A DNA stretch of 55,119 nucleotides, taken from assembly GCA_011800805.1 (NCBI GenBank), contig MPNW01000287.1, forward strand, positions 1 through 55,119. The letters run 5' to 3'. Under the pieces are notes generated by a model. That model was not told the origin of the DNA. It did no database searches and saw only the letters and a program-made list of their open reading frames with translations. Below, piece after piece: positions 1-10,332 of this stretch. Made by a program: the position numbers and the translations under genes. Every line of letters starts with the position of its first letter. Within the stretch, counting starts at the first letter, position 1. This DNA is from Hirudo medicinalis. Taxonomy: Eukaryota > Annelida > Clitellata > Hirudinida > Hirudinidae.

Positions 1-91
1 GGGTTTTTTTTTGCATGGTTGTCATCCATGGTTTAAGTATTGTAACTCTGAAAGATGACGTTGACTGCTTATTTCTACCTCGTTAAGAAGT

Positions 92-138
<47 letters not shown>

Positions 139-139
139 C

Positions 140-188
<49 letters not shown>
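92..188. repeat. (GAT)n microsatellite
   Basis: About 32 near-perfect GAT/ATG triplets with one interruption. They lie just upstream of the Ig exon acceptor at 238. The long His or Asp reading frames here are repeat artefacts. Confidence 0.95.
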
Positions 189-189
<1 letters not shown>

Positions 190-238
190 GTCTGAATAAT
201 TTAGCGGCAACTTATTCCAAGTTCATCGTTTCATCTAG

Positions 239-3200
239 CTGCTCCTATCGTCCGCATCTTCCCGTCGACCCAATTCCACACTCCCGGGGACACCATCCAA
301 CTCCAGTGTCACGTGATCTCTGAGCCCCTTTCAATCATTTCCTGGCACATTAACGAGGAGCCCCTCAATTTGTCCCTGGCCAAATATCAGCTGTCAAGTT
401 TGTTACGTCACTTAATCAATTCCTGCCTTCATTCGTTTAAATATTCTATTATTAAGTATATATATACATATATTATTGAGTGTGTTTATATATATATAAT
501 TTATAACATATAATAATATAATATGTAATAATGTAATATATATTATATATTGTCTTCGTGTAGTTTATTTCATGGTATTTTTTATATGGTATTTTATTTT
601 CGACTTGTATCAGTTATTGTTTGAGTTACTCATTGTTGTAATCAATAAGTTAGATATTGACAAAGATGCTTTCATGGGGAAATCATCATTGATTTACTAC
701 TTAAAATTAGTTACATAAAAACGTTTTGAAAACAAAATTAATTATGAATTTAATGAAGTTATTTGAAATGTACTTAAAAAAACAAAACAGACATTGTTGA
801 TTGTTACTCAACAGGATAATTACTGAAGATTAAAGGACTTTCATTAGTCATGATGAGAAAATAAAGCTAAAATAAGAATCCAATTTACGAAAATGACGAA
901 CTGAACCACAATCTTGACTGGTTTGCACAAAATAAAGTAAAATAACACAAATAAATAATAACATAAAATAAAACAAAATAAAATAACAAAATAACACCGT
1001 GCGTGACTCAATGTTTTTGAACTTCATCAACTTGAGAGCCTCCCTTGTCCCACATGTCTTCCACTTGAACACGGAAGAAGTCGTTTTAAAGTAATCAGCA
1101 TTTCAATCAACTTTTTTCTGGAATAAAAACAATTTAAAACATATTTCACCTGCTTCGAACTTTGACTGCTCGACTGGGGATGAATTATTGAAGTAAATGT
1201 TTTCTTTCGTATTTGTTCGTTTGCAGATAACTGCAATTACTCATTGCCTTGTAATGTTTTTCTTTCAGTTCACTCATTTCTGCATTTGTCAATTAAGTGT
1301 TCCTTTTTATTTACCAAAGCAATCCCTCAATTATTTATTAGTTATATAAGTTTGTCCTTTCCTCGGCTAATTGATTAACTTCATTCATTCGCAAATTCAT
1401 TCTTTCATTCACTCCGTTCCAAAACATCCATTCATCCATCCATCCATTCATTCCATTCAATCCTCTTTTTATTTCTCAATGTTGATGTTTTATTCGTGTT
1501 CCGCTTCACTGCTCATGACGTCATCCACTTTATTTTCTTCTCTCAAAAAACCCCGAAATGCTTCTAATACTCATCCATTTCGAGCTTGAAAGATGATGAT
1601 GATGATGATGATGATAATGATGGTGGAGATGATGATGATTATGGCGATGACGACGACGATGATGATGATGACGTTAAAGGGAGTAAAGAATGTGTTCAGG
1701 TCCAAAGGAAATGAACTGAATGAAGGCAGGTTGCAAATGTTCATTAAAAAAAATGTTGCTTTACATCCTCATGCTTGGTCACACGCTCATCATCAGATGA
1801 AAAATGTTTGTTCAGAAAATGTGTGATGGTGACGATGATGGTAACGACGACGATGACAACGACGACGACGACGTCGACGACGACGATGATGACGATGATG
1901 ACGATGATGATGATGATGGTGGTGATGATGGTGATGGTGGTGGTGATGATGAAATTTTGTGTGCTATCCAATTGAAGGTTAAAGAAATACTTTAAAATTA
2001 TCATGAATCATTTCATTGGAAACAAATTAAATGTTATTTTAAATAGCAGTTTAAAATAAATAATACTCCTTTTAAATTCGTTTAAATCATTTTATTCGAA
2101 ACATTTCCATTTAAAAATTTGCGATAAATGCAAATTCATCAACTGCAAAAAATGCGCCCTCCACATCGGATCTTTTAAAACTTCAGAGTTCGAGCGATAA
2201 TAAGATGAATGTCCATTTCACGATGTCATGCTTTGGAATGTTTTGCCTGGATTAAATTCAAAAACATTCATAAAATTGCAAAACTTCCAGCGATAATGCC
2301 ATTTGTGAGGACGGATGAAAACGCTTCAAATAATTAAATGCAAATAATAATTGTGACTGTAACATCGTTGCAATCATGCTGTGCAGGTTAGCTCAATCGG
2401 TTATAAACTGATAAGTCCATATTCAAGTAACACCTTTCTTCTCAATCATTATTACTATCACTATCATTATTATTATTATTATTATTATCATTACCATTAC
2501 CATTATCATTGTCGTAATCATTATTATCATTATCAATATTATTTCATGTTGTTGTTATTATTGTTATTATTATTATTATTATTAATAATTACTAGTAAGG
2601 GCGAACTCCTAGCCTTAAAATAATTCGTAACTTTGCTCAAAATAACACACAAATTTGCTTAAAATGCTTCATCCTGCCATCGTAATATCTGTTGTTTTGT
2701 TGTTTAGTTCTCCAAATAAAAACCTTTTTCAAATTAATTAAATTCCAATAAATTGCCGCCCACTTAAATTCAAGACACAACTCCGTGCAACTGGAACTGA
2801 AAAGCCTCTAATTCCATCTGAACTTCCAAACAGTTGACCTTGAAATGGTTCACTTGGACTTGAAATATTCACGTGACTGTCCATCACTACCATGTCATTA
2901 TCATGTCCATGTAATTATTGATGAATAATTTGCTAATTGGAAATAATGTGAAATATTGGAGATGTAATTGCATTTAATTTAAAATAAAATGTTTTTGCTT
3001 TTAACAGCTAAAAAGCTGTTAAATTTTTAACTAAACTTTAACTAAATATCCTATAAATTGGAGTTAATAATAAATAATAAAATTATGAAATAATTATAGT
3101 AACAAAAACAAGCTTTAAAATACAATACATTTTAAAATTAAAGTCTGCCCATAAAGACTCGGGTGAAACTCTGCGAATGTCAATGAGATTCGAGAATTAG

Positions 3201-4052
3201 TTCCCGCCAAAAGAGGGATTAACCGTGCAATCGTCTGCTTGAAATTGCTGACTTCTTTTGTTATTTAAAGTAGCACTTAATTTTAATTACAACGCCAATA
3301 TTGAGTAAGAATTCATGATTAATAGTGGTAATAAGATAATATTCTGATTAATAATGATAATAGGATAATATTATGATTAAATTTAAATTGTCTTTTTAAT
3401 TTCAAAATTATGTTAATTGGAAACTTATTGTATTTTTTAATTACAAAATTACTTTTTTAAAACAAATCCAATCCGTATCGGCATACAATTAAACCAAAAA
3501 ATAAATTTATATAAGGAATATATTTAATAAATATGCCAGGAATATGTTTAATAATTACACTGCCTGGAATGGATGCCTTTTCAATTATTTTAATAATAAT
3601 AATAATAATAATAATAGTAATAAAAATAGTTAATTTATAATGCGCCATTTGCATAGCGTCAGAGGCGCCTATTTTATATCATAAAATATTCATTTTCCGA
3701 CATATATATCATTTTCCTTGAATTAGTGATTTCACGAAAAATTATTATATCCTGAGCCTGCATGCAAATAAGAGCAAAACATTTTAGAAGTAATAATTAC
3801 AATTGTTATCATTATTGCTATTATTATTTTCATCGTCATCATTATTACTATTACCATCATTATTATTATTTTTATTACATTATATTATTATTATAATGTT
3901 AATTAATTATTAACATAATTTTCAGTTAAATATTACATTAACAGAAGATGGTATTTCAAGTAATTATCATAGTTACCACAGCAACGCGTCAATTTTTATT
4001 TGTCAAGTATTTTGAACATTTTTGATTATTTATTTCCACGACAACAACAACG

Positions 4053-4130
<78 letters not shown>

Positions 4131-4813
4131 GCTTAATAACAACAACAACAACAACAACAATAACATCAACAACAATAACTATAATAATAACAATAAGTTG
4201 CAATGATAACGCTTCACGCACGATGAACTGAAGGAAGTGTTTTGTTGTTGTTGCTGCTGCTGTTGTTGTTATTCTTTTTCTTTTTGTTATTGTTGTTGTT
4301 TTTGTTGTTGTTGTTGGCATTATGGCGTCTTATTTGAATTAATGGACAAAAACGACTTAATTTGTAATGTTTATAATAATTTTATTTCACGAAATTCATT
4401 GTAAGAACCGAAAGAAGAGAGGACGAAAATAACTCATGGCTCTAATTATTAATTATAATTGTTTTAATAAAGGGTTTATCAATTTTTAAGGTCATTAAAT
4501 AAAATTAATATTGGTGGCAAAATAAAATCTTAAGTCGAATGTTGTTTTGATTCACTAACAATATTTATTTAAGCATAATTTTTATCAAATTAAAAATTAA
4601 AATGATTTTGTTTTTAAATTGTTATAATAACTAATTAAAAACAACTTACAAATGCATGCAGACGGAAATAGAACTTTAGAAATTCATGGATCAAGCCACA
4701 AAACAGACACAGGAGCATACAAATGCTTGGTGAGCAACAACTATGAAACATCTCAGGACATTGCAACTGTTTTCGTTGAAGATACAAACGTGGAGGGATA
4801 CAATGAAGGTTGA
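239..4813 (+). CDS. Ig (I-set) domain exon pair, partial gene
   Basis: Two exons, about 239-397 and 4662-4808 (or to the stop at 4811-4813), join in phase 1 into one immunoglobulin I-set domain. The first holds the B-strand cysteine (GDTIQLQCHV) and the C-strand tryptophan (IISWHINEEPL). The second holds the F-strand signature DTGAYKCLVSNNY, with Asp, Tyr and the second Cys in the usual spacing. The first exon opens after an AG in phase 1, the usual boundary phase of modular Ig exons, so more of the gene should lie upstream of the window. Either the gene ends at the TGA at 4811 or a donor at 4809 (phase 1) leads to exons I did not find. The Ig domain is clear; the parent protein (hemicentin, peroxidasin or other adhesion type) is not. 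Probably extracellular; partner unknown. Confidence 0.7.
1591..1953. repeat. Interrupted (GAT)n/(GAC)n arrays
   Basis: Two GAT-type arrays, 1591-1672 and 1826-1953, separated by about 150 bases of non-repeat sequence. The second alternates GAC and GAT triplets. They create spurious poly-Met, poly-Asp and poly-Val/Ile frames. Confidence 0.9.
2381..2432 (+). mobile_element. Possible tRNA-SINE head fragment
   Basis: GTGCAGGTTAGCTCAATCGG resembles the A-box-containing head of the SINE family seen at 25074-25226 (reverse strand). A degraded B-box-like stretch (CATATTCAAGT) follows. It is short and decayed, so the assignment is tentative. Confidence 0.35.
4048..4318. repeat. AAT, AAC and GTT triplet arrays in succession
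   Basis: About 28 AAT units (4048-4130), then AAC-rich triplets (4138-4196), then GTT/GCT triplets (4237-4318). The AAC and GTT blocks are inverse complements around a 40-base spacer, so they could pair as a hairpin in RNA or single-stranded DNA. Confidence 0.9.
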
Positions 4814-6547
4814 AGTTGATAAATACAACAACAACAATTTGTGCTACTGAATTGTAATAATAGTTGCTAAATATTTTTTTATTGTGTCGTTAATCATGGT
4901 TTCCTAATAATAAAACATTGAGACAAATAAATAATTTAACATGAATAACAACAATAATAATATTCATAATTCCTAATAAATGTTCGGATATCGATTCATT
5001 ATTTCTTTGGCATTTTATAAATCTTTGGTCAGCCATTTTAATCCTGGTGAGCTTAAGAGTCTTGAGAGCGAACATGATTTACTTCGTGTTAAGATCATAG
5101 ATCATGATTTTGACTATCACTGACGTCATAATTAATGGTTAAGTTATTATTAATTCACAAGCAAAAATTACATCCAATTATCAAATTATAATTTATTTGA
5201 CTTCAAATTATCATTAGAGTCGCGGCATGAGGAGGAGTTTTTGTTGTTGACAAGGTCAGGGGTGAAGGTCGTTGATCCAACTCTGTGCAGACTCCAGCCA
5301 ATCAGCTTTCGACTTTCATCCCAACTGCTTCTCCATCATCCTTTCCAGCATTCTCAAAATACGGTAGCACGGACGATGATGATGATGATGATTGTTGTTA
5401 AAATTATTTATTGTTTGAACATCATTTAAACGAATTAATTTTGATCATTTTTAATTATTTTATTGTTTACATTTATTTTTCGTTATAGTAATGATGGCAA
5501 GGATATTTAGAAGGACTGAGAAGGATATTATTGGCGCACAATCAACTTAATTAAATCATTGAAGTCACAATTAACTCATAATTAATGCTCAATTAATGCA
5601 AACATATAAACACAAACTCAATTCGCTCCTGCTTTCCTTCTCTGGGAGTCGAACACTGAGACTTTGAGCTGAGCTCTGAAGCTTATCTGTAAAAATTTAA
5701 TGAAGGAGGAGGAGAGATGTAGATGGATGAGTTGTGACGTCACCTGGAGTCATCAGGGTCTCCCAAAGGAAGTGATTCTTGGATCATTAATCAGCCTCAC
5801 CAACTTCCAAAGGCCCAATTCTAATAATGCAAGCTTGTGATGATCAGTCGACAAACTGAATAATTATTAATTATAACTTTAATAATTATTAATTATAAGT
5901 TTAATTATAGTTGTTTATTTTTTACAATAATTAATTATTTGTCAAGTTGTTTTTTATTTGCCGCTTTTTTGGTGTATTTCAATTTTGAAATGTTAGAATA
6001 ATTAAGGTTATATTATAAAAATATTAACCAAGTAATTGGATTATTAATTTGATGAACTACTTTAATTATAAAGTAATTACAATTGATAATTAGCTTAGAC
6101 ATTTAAATATCTAAAATATCAGATTGTCTTTAAAACCTTGGATCTCCGAGGTATTTGCAGTCCTTACAAAGTAGTATTTAAGTATTTTATCACAAAGACT
6201 GTTACTGACCTCATTCAGTCGCCTTCAATATCGACCATCCGGGAATGTTTTGAATGCCTTTCATTCAACAGCTCACGAAAATGAATGCAATTGACGACAA
6301 ATTATAAAAAAATATTAAAATAAAAAATATATAATGTAATAATCCCTACAGATTTCATATTGTTGTATGAAAACCAATGCACTCTTTAATTCAATAAATC
6401 GTTGAAACAACAAATCTAAGTAATTCACAGCTGCAATTCACTCCAAACATCTGAATTCAGGCACTAATGCATTGAAACAACAAAACTAGGTAATTCACAG
6501 CTGCAATTCACTCCAAACGTCTGAATTCATGCACCAATGCATTGGTA
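4814..6547. other. No gene seen
   Basis: AT-rich sequence. It holds a short GAT array (5374-5393) and a 70-bp tandem duplication (6402-6541). The 62-residue frame at 5241-5429 has no recognisable motif and I do not support it. Confidence 0.5.
6402..6541. repeat. 70-bp tandem duplication
   Basis: The segment starting TTGAAACAACAA at 6402 recurs at 6472 with a few substitutions, giving a 70-bp period and two copies. The second copy abuts the first supported exon of the unknown gene and may have altered its splice acceptor or promoter region. Confidence 0.85.
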
Positions 6548-9478
6548 ATGATCGATCTTTCCACTCCCAAGAAAACCTTCCATTGGGAATCTGTGGTCGT
6601 CGTCAAAAGCAGATTTGTTTTCGCGTCACTGGAAAGGAGCAAGTTCATCATTCGCATGGACACCAGTGCTTTCACGCTCAGTCCCGTCGAGGTAAATAAT
6701 TCTGAATTTGTCTTGCGATAGCAATTTGTAATTAATTACGATGTAATATTATGTTTTCATTGCATTATTGTTGTAATATTACAATGGTTAATATTTTGAT
6801 ATGGTTAATAGTTTAGGATTAATTGTTTGCATTCAGCCACTTCTGGAAACATTTAATAGATGCACATTACATAAAAAGATATTGTACAAATTATTATTAA
6901 TTAATAAATTTAAATGTTGTTTTGTTTTAAGAAAATAAATGTTGGAAACTGCACACCGACCAACTTGAGATATCTGGTTAATTTTGACGAGGTTTGGGGT
7001 GACTGCGTCACAGCTGCTCGCGTGACCGGAAAAGACAGCAATGGTGACGATGATGATGATGACGATGATGGTGATGATGGTGACCACGACATCATACTTT
7101 CTTCCGTCGTGGTGATAAAAAATGCAGCCAAGGAGGGTGGTCGTGATCTTCAATTCGTCGACATGAAGTTTGAAATGGTTGAAGTTCGTCATCAAAATGT
7201 TCATTTGTTTTTAAGAACCAAATAACTTTTTCGAACTTTGAATACTGTAACTATGCAGGATCAATTAATTTGTTTAATGAAATTTTATATTGCGGCAACT
7301 CCAATAGCTTTTGCAATAATATGTGATATTACTTGGTTGGTGGTGATAGATGTATCTGTGTGATACCACGAATGATAAAGTTAATTAATCAAGTAAATAA
7401 ATAAGTAATAATAATAATAATAATAATTATTATCTCAATAACCACCAATTCAGGTGAGAAAAATTTTTATTCCGCCAATCAATGACCTGAATTTTACCTG
7501 GAGCTTTGCATTCCTGTCCACTAACAACAACAACAGCAACAAAAGCAACAACATCAACAACAGCAACAAACTGCTCCTCTTCAACTTGACTTCAAAACGA
7601 ATGACAAACAAAGCACCAGTTGACCTCAGCAGCTTCCATTGCACCACAGAAAATATCCATCACGTCCTAATCGGTCGGTCCTCATTACAATCGTCGAATG
7701 TGCAGATCGTAAATATTTACGGAAATATTTCATAAAATGTCCTAATTAAATACTTTGTTTTCCAAAAATACTCTTTAATTTACGCTTAATTTTGTAATTA
7801 ATTTCTTAAGCACATGTATGTTTTTACAAGTTTTGTTTGGCTCAGTTGTCCGCAACTCAATCAGAATTGCATTATTGAAAGTTAACAGAGAGGACAACAT
7901 TCGAGCTGCTTGGTTGACCATTAAATTTCTGCTTGTTAATTATTCTGTTAGGCCTCAATATTTATCTTTAAAATTATAATGCATGCATACAATTGTGTTT
8001 AATTATGTTGTTACTAACCAATTACTGTTTGGTGATAAAATATTTGCTCTATTTAAACTCACTAGATTGATCAGAAAATGCTCATCAAAATATTCAAAGC
8101 CTCCTCATGAATTATTCATGAATCGATGCTAGGGAATCTTTTCGTTTTGGATTTGAGAATTATTTTTTGAAGATAGTTTCAACAAATTCTTCTAATTGTC
8201 ATCCGATTTGTTTATTATATTGTATTACGAGAAAAATGCTAAATAAATTTAGTTAAATGTTACGCAAATCACATTTATTATTTATTAACTATTTTATGAA
8301 TAATAAAATTGCTTACTTATGAATTTACAAATATTTAAGCTTTTGAGCAAGCACAGGTTGACATGATCACTGGTAATGTATTCAAACTGATCTCTTTATT
8401 ATTTTGTCGCATAATTAGCAACATTATTTTGCTCAACATAATTTCAACTTATTAGCACATTGACTAACCAACTAACGAGGTACAAATTCGTGTAACGAAA
8501 TAAAAATTATCAGCTGACAATTTATTTATCATCATCAGGAGGGAAGGTGATCATAGAATGTTCAGAGGACACGAGAAGAAAGAAAGAGTCAAAGAAATTC
8601 CACTACCTGCAACTGGATCTGACGACTCAACACTTGGAGATTCTTCCACTGCCGCAGTCCCTCGGCTACCATCTGTCACCGGATTCAAGACTTCTCACGG
8701 GCATCTCAAGCGATCTCACCTGTCTCATTGTCTACCGTATTACATCGGAAGGTTGTTCCATCAGTAGTGCTAAGAATAGTTATTTGTTAATAATAATTAT
8801 AAAGTAATTTATTTGCTGATATCATAATACGAATGTTATTCTATGTTTTGCAATATTTTGTGGATAGTGCAACAATTTGATTAATATTTAACAATTATTT
8901 CTTACTTTACATAAATACCGAAAATGTATAAAAATAATTTTGATATTACATGTTGAACGTGTCATTTACATCATAATTATCATTTAGTTTTTATTTAATT
9001 TGGAAAATTCAGTGTTTCAGACGCGTGATGGTAGAAGTGCCAAAACATTCGCATGGCATGCAGTTTCTCCACCCTTACGTTCACCACTACGTTCATCATC
9101 ATCATCACCGTCATCACCGTCATCATCATCATCATCATCATCAATATCATCACCGTCATTATCATCATCGCCATCATATGCATTCCTATTCATCAATCCG
9201 CTGATGGTTGTTAAACATTTCGTCGTCCATAACATTGCTCCACTTCAAACACCTCCACCTGTCTAAACCCCACTCCAGGTATACTGGAGGAGATAACGAA
9301 CACGGCAGTGATGGACTGGCTGTTACGCAGGACCATCTTCATCGGATCTCCGTCAGGGAGCTACGACATCGCTGTCGAGTGTCTCAGCAATCAAGAACTT
9401 CTTAAATACGACGTGAAGGAGAAAAGAGTTGACATTCTCAACAAAAGTAATTTGCTTTTCGAACTTTGGACAACCTAA
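6548..9478 (+). CDS. Unrecognised protein, five in-frame exons, beta-propeller-like
   Basis: Exons about 6548-6691, 6932-7177, 7454-7708, 8547-8751 and 9279-9446 (or to the stop at 9476-9478) join with matching phases (0, 0, 0, 1). The third exon is open in phase 0 only. I do not recognise the protein. Visible features: strings of short beta-strand-like stretches (SVVVVKSRFVFASLERSKF, LGYHLSPDSRLLTGISSD, RRTIFIGSPSGSYDIAVEC) of the kind seen in WD/beta-propeller blades; an Asp-rich loop in exon 2 coded by a GAT repeat; an Asn/Ser-rich loop in exon 3 coded by CAA-type triplets. The start is uncertain: ATG at 6548 is open, but the frame extends upstream to about 6501, so earlier exons may exist. 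The Ser/His-rich frames at 9000-9266 are skipped by the phase-1 join 8751 to 9279. Function unknown. Confidence 0.55.
9081..9178. repeat. (TCA)n microsatellite in intron
   Basis: Interrupted TCA/TCG/CCG triplets between exons 4 and 5 of the unknown gene. They are open in several frames (poly-Ser, poly-His, or poly-Asp on the other strand), which explains the spurious frames there. Confidence 0.85.
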
Positions 9479-10068
9479 TTCTTTTTTTTTCTTTTTTTTT
9501 TGAGGCAGGTTTAAACTTAGTTGCGTTCAAGGCTCAACTACGTTTGTAACTTGCAAGAGAGTAGTTTTTATTTAATATACTAATATTATTAAATTCATTT
9601 AAATACAAGAAAAAGACACTTATGGTTAATAAATTAATTATTTTAAAATATATTTCTAAAAAGAATAATTAAAATTAAGATAAGTTAAATTAAAAAATAG
9701 ATTTCTTTTAAAGTATCACCGATAACTGAAATATTTTTATAAAAAGACACAGTTGTGTATTGAATAATAATAATTTAATAATAATAATTACAAAATAGTT
9801 TTTCATTAATAATTATCAGTTTTAAACATTTATCAGTCTTAATCAGTTATTTAAAAGTACAAAAAAATATTGATAAACATTATCCGGTTGAAAAATTTCG
9901 GAACGAGTGGAGAGGTAAGTGATTGGACAAACAGGTGGAAACAGGTGGAGATTATGAAGAGATTGATTCTGGAAGCCACTTAAAGTTTCACAAAATTATG
10001 GGTGAAGCACACAGATTTCCAATCAACGAGAAAACAAAATTTTTTTTCTTAGTTTTGAAAGTAACCTA

Positions 10069-10140
10069 AAAATAACATCAATCTTCTCTTTAAATAGTTG
10101 TATTAAAATAACATCAATCTTCTCTTTAAATAGTTACATT
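10069..10140. repeat. 36-bp tandem duplication
   Basis: Two copies of a 36-bp unit containing ATCAATCTTCTCTTTAAATA, nearly identical. A partial third start (AAAATAATAA) follows. The near identity suggests recent duplication. Confidence 0.85.
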
Positions 10141-10163
10141 AAAATAATAAAACTGAATAAATG

Positions 10164-10332
10164 AGTGCATGTGAACTCAGACGGCCTTACTGCGGTAAAA
10201 GCAGCAGTCGTTACGTGTCGTGTTCGAAACCCAGCTTGCACCACCACAAAGCGACCCTGTGAGGCGGCGTAATATAAATGTAAATATCTGAGCGTCCCTG
10301 ATGTTGTGCCCCTTATGCTTGTGGCGCTATGT
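10164..10332 (+). mobile_element. tRNA-derived SINE copy
   Basis: The head is degraded at the A box. A clear B-box-like GTGTTCGAAACCCAGCTTGC is followed by a family tail ending GTGGCGCTATGTAA. It aligns over its whole length with the reverse-strand copy at 25074-25226: both share TCGTTACGTGTCGTGTTCGA and the GCGTCCCTGA/GCGCCCCTGA and GGCGCT tail blocks. SINEs of this kind are RNA polymerase III transcripts moved by a partner LINE. Confidence 0.75.

Larger units (their letters stand above)
398..4661 (+). other. Long intron of the Ig gene, microsatellite-filled
   Basis: No further exon is visible. The stretch holds TTCA/CATT tetranucleotides (1380-1455), GAT arrays (1591-1672 and 1826-1953, the latter mixed GAC/GAT), ATT/ATC arrays (2446-2585, 3810-3895), AAT arrays (3590-3620, 4048-4130), AAC (4138-4196) and GTT (4237-4318). 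Between these is AT-rich unique sequence and one possible SINE fragment near 2381. Confidence 0.7.

Noticed and set aside
22..210. Poly-His frame on the minus strand
   Set aside because: It is the (GAT)n microsatellite read in one frame; it has no flanking domain.
1744..2004. Overlapping poly-Asp, poly-Val/Ile and poly-Met/Thr frames
   Set aside because: All three frames of one GAC/GAT array stay open; this is repeat artefact, not coding.
4022..4320. Poly-Asn and poly-Leu frames
   Set aside because: AAT/AAC/GTT repeats; they lie inside the intron of the Ig gene.
9000..9266. Ser-rich (and His-rich) reading frames as an exon of the unknown gene
   Set aside because: Neither frame matches the phase-1 end of the preceding exon, while 8751 to 9279 joins directly in phase. 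The sequence is a TCA microsatellite.
10206..10245. Functional tRNA gene
   Set aside because: The B box is good but no foldable tRNA (acceptor and anticodon stems) is present; similar copies with a common tail show that it is a SINE.
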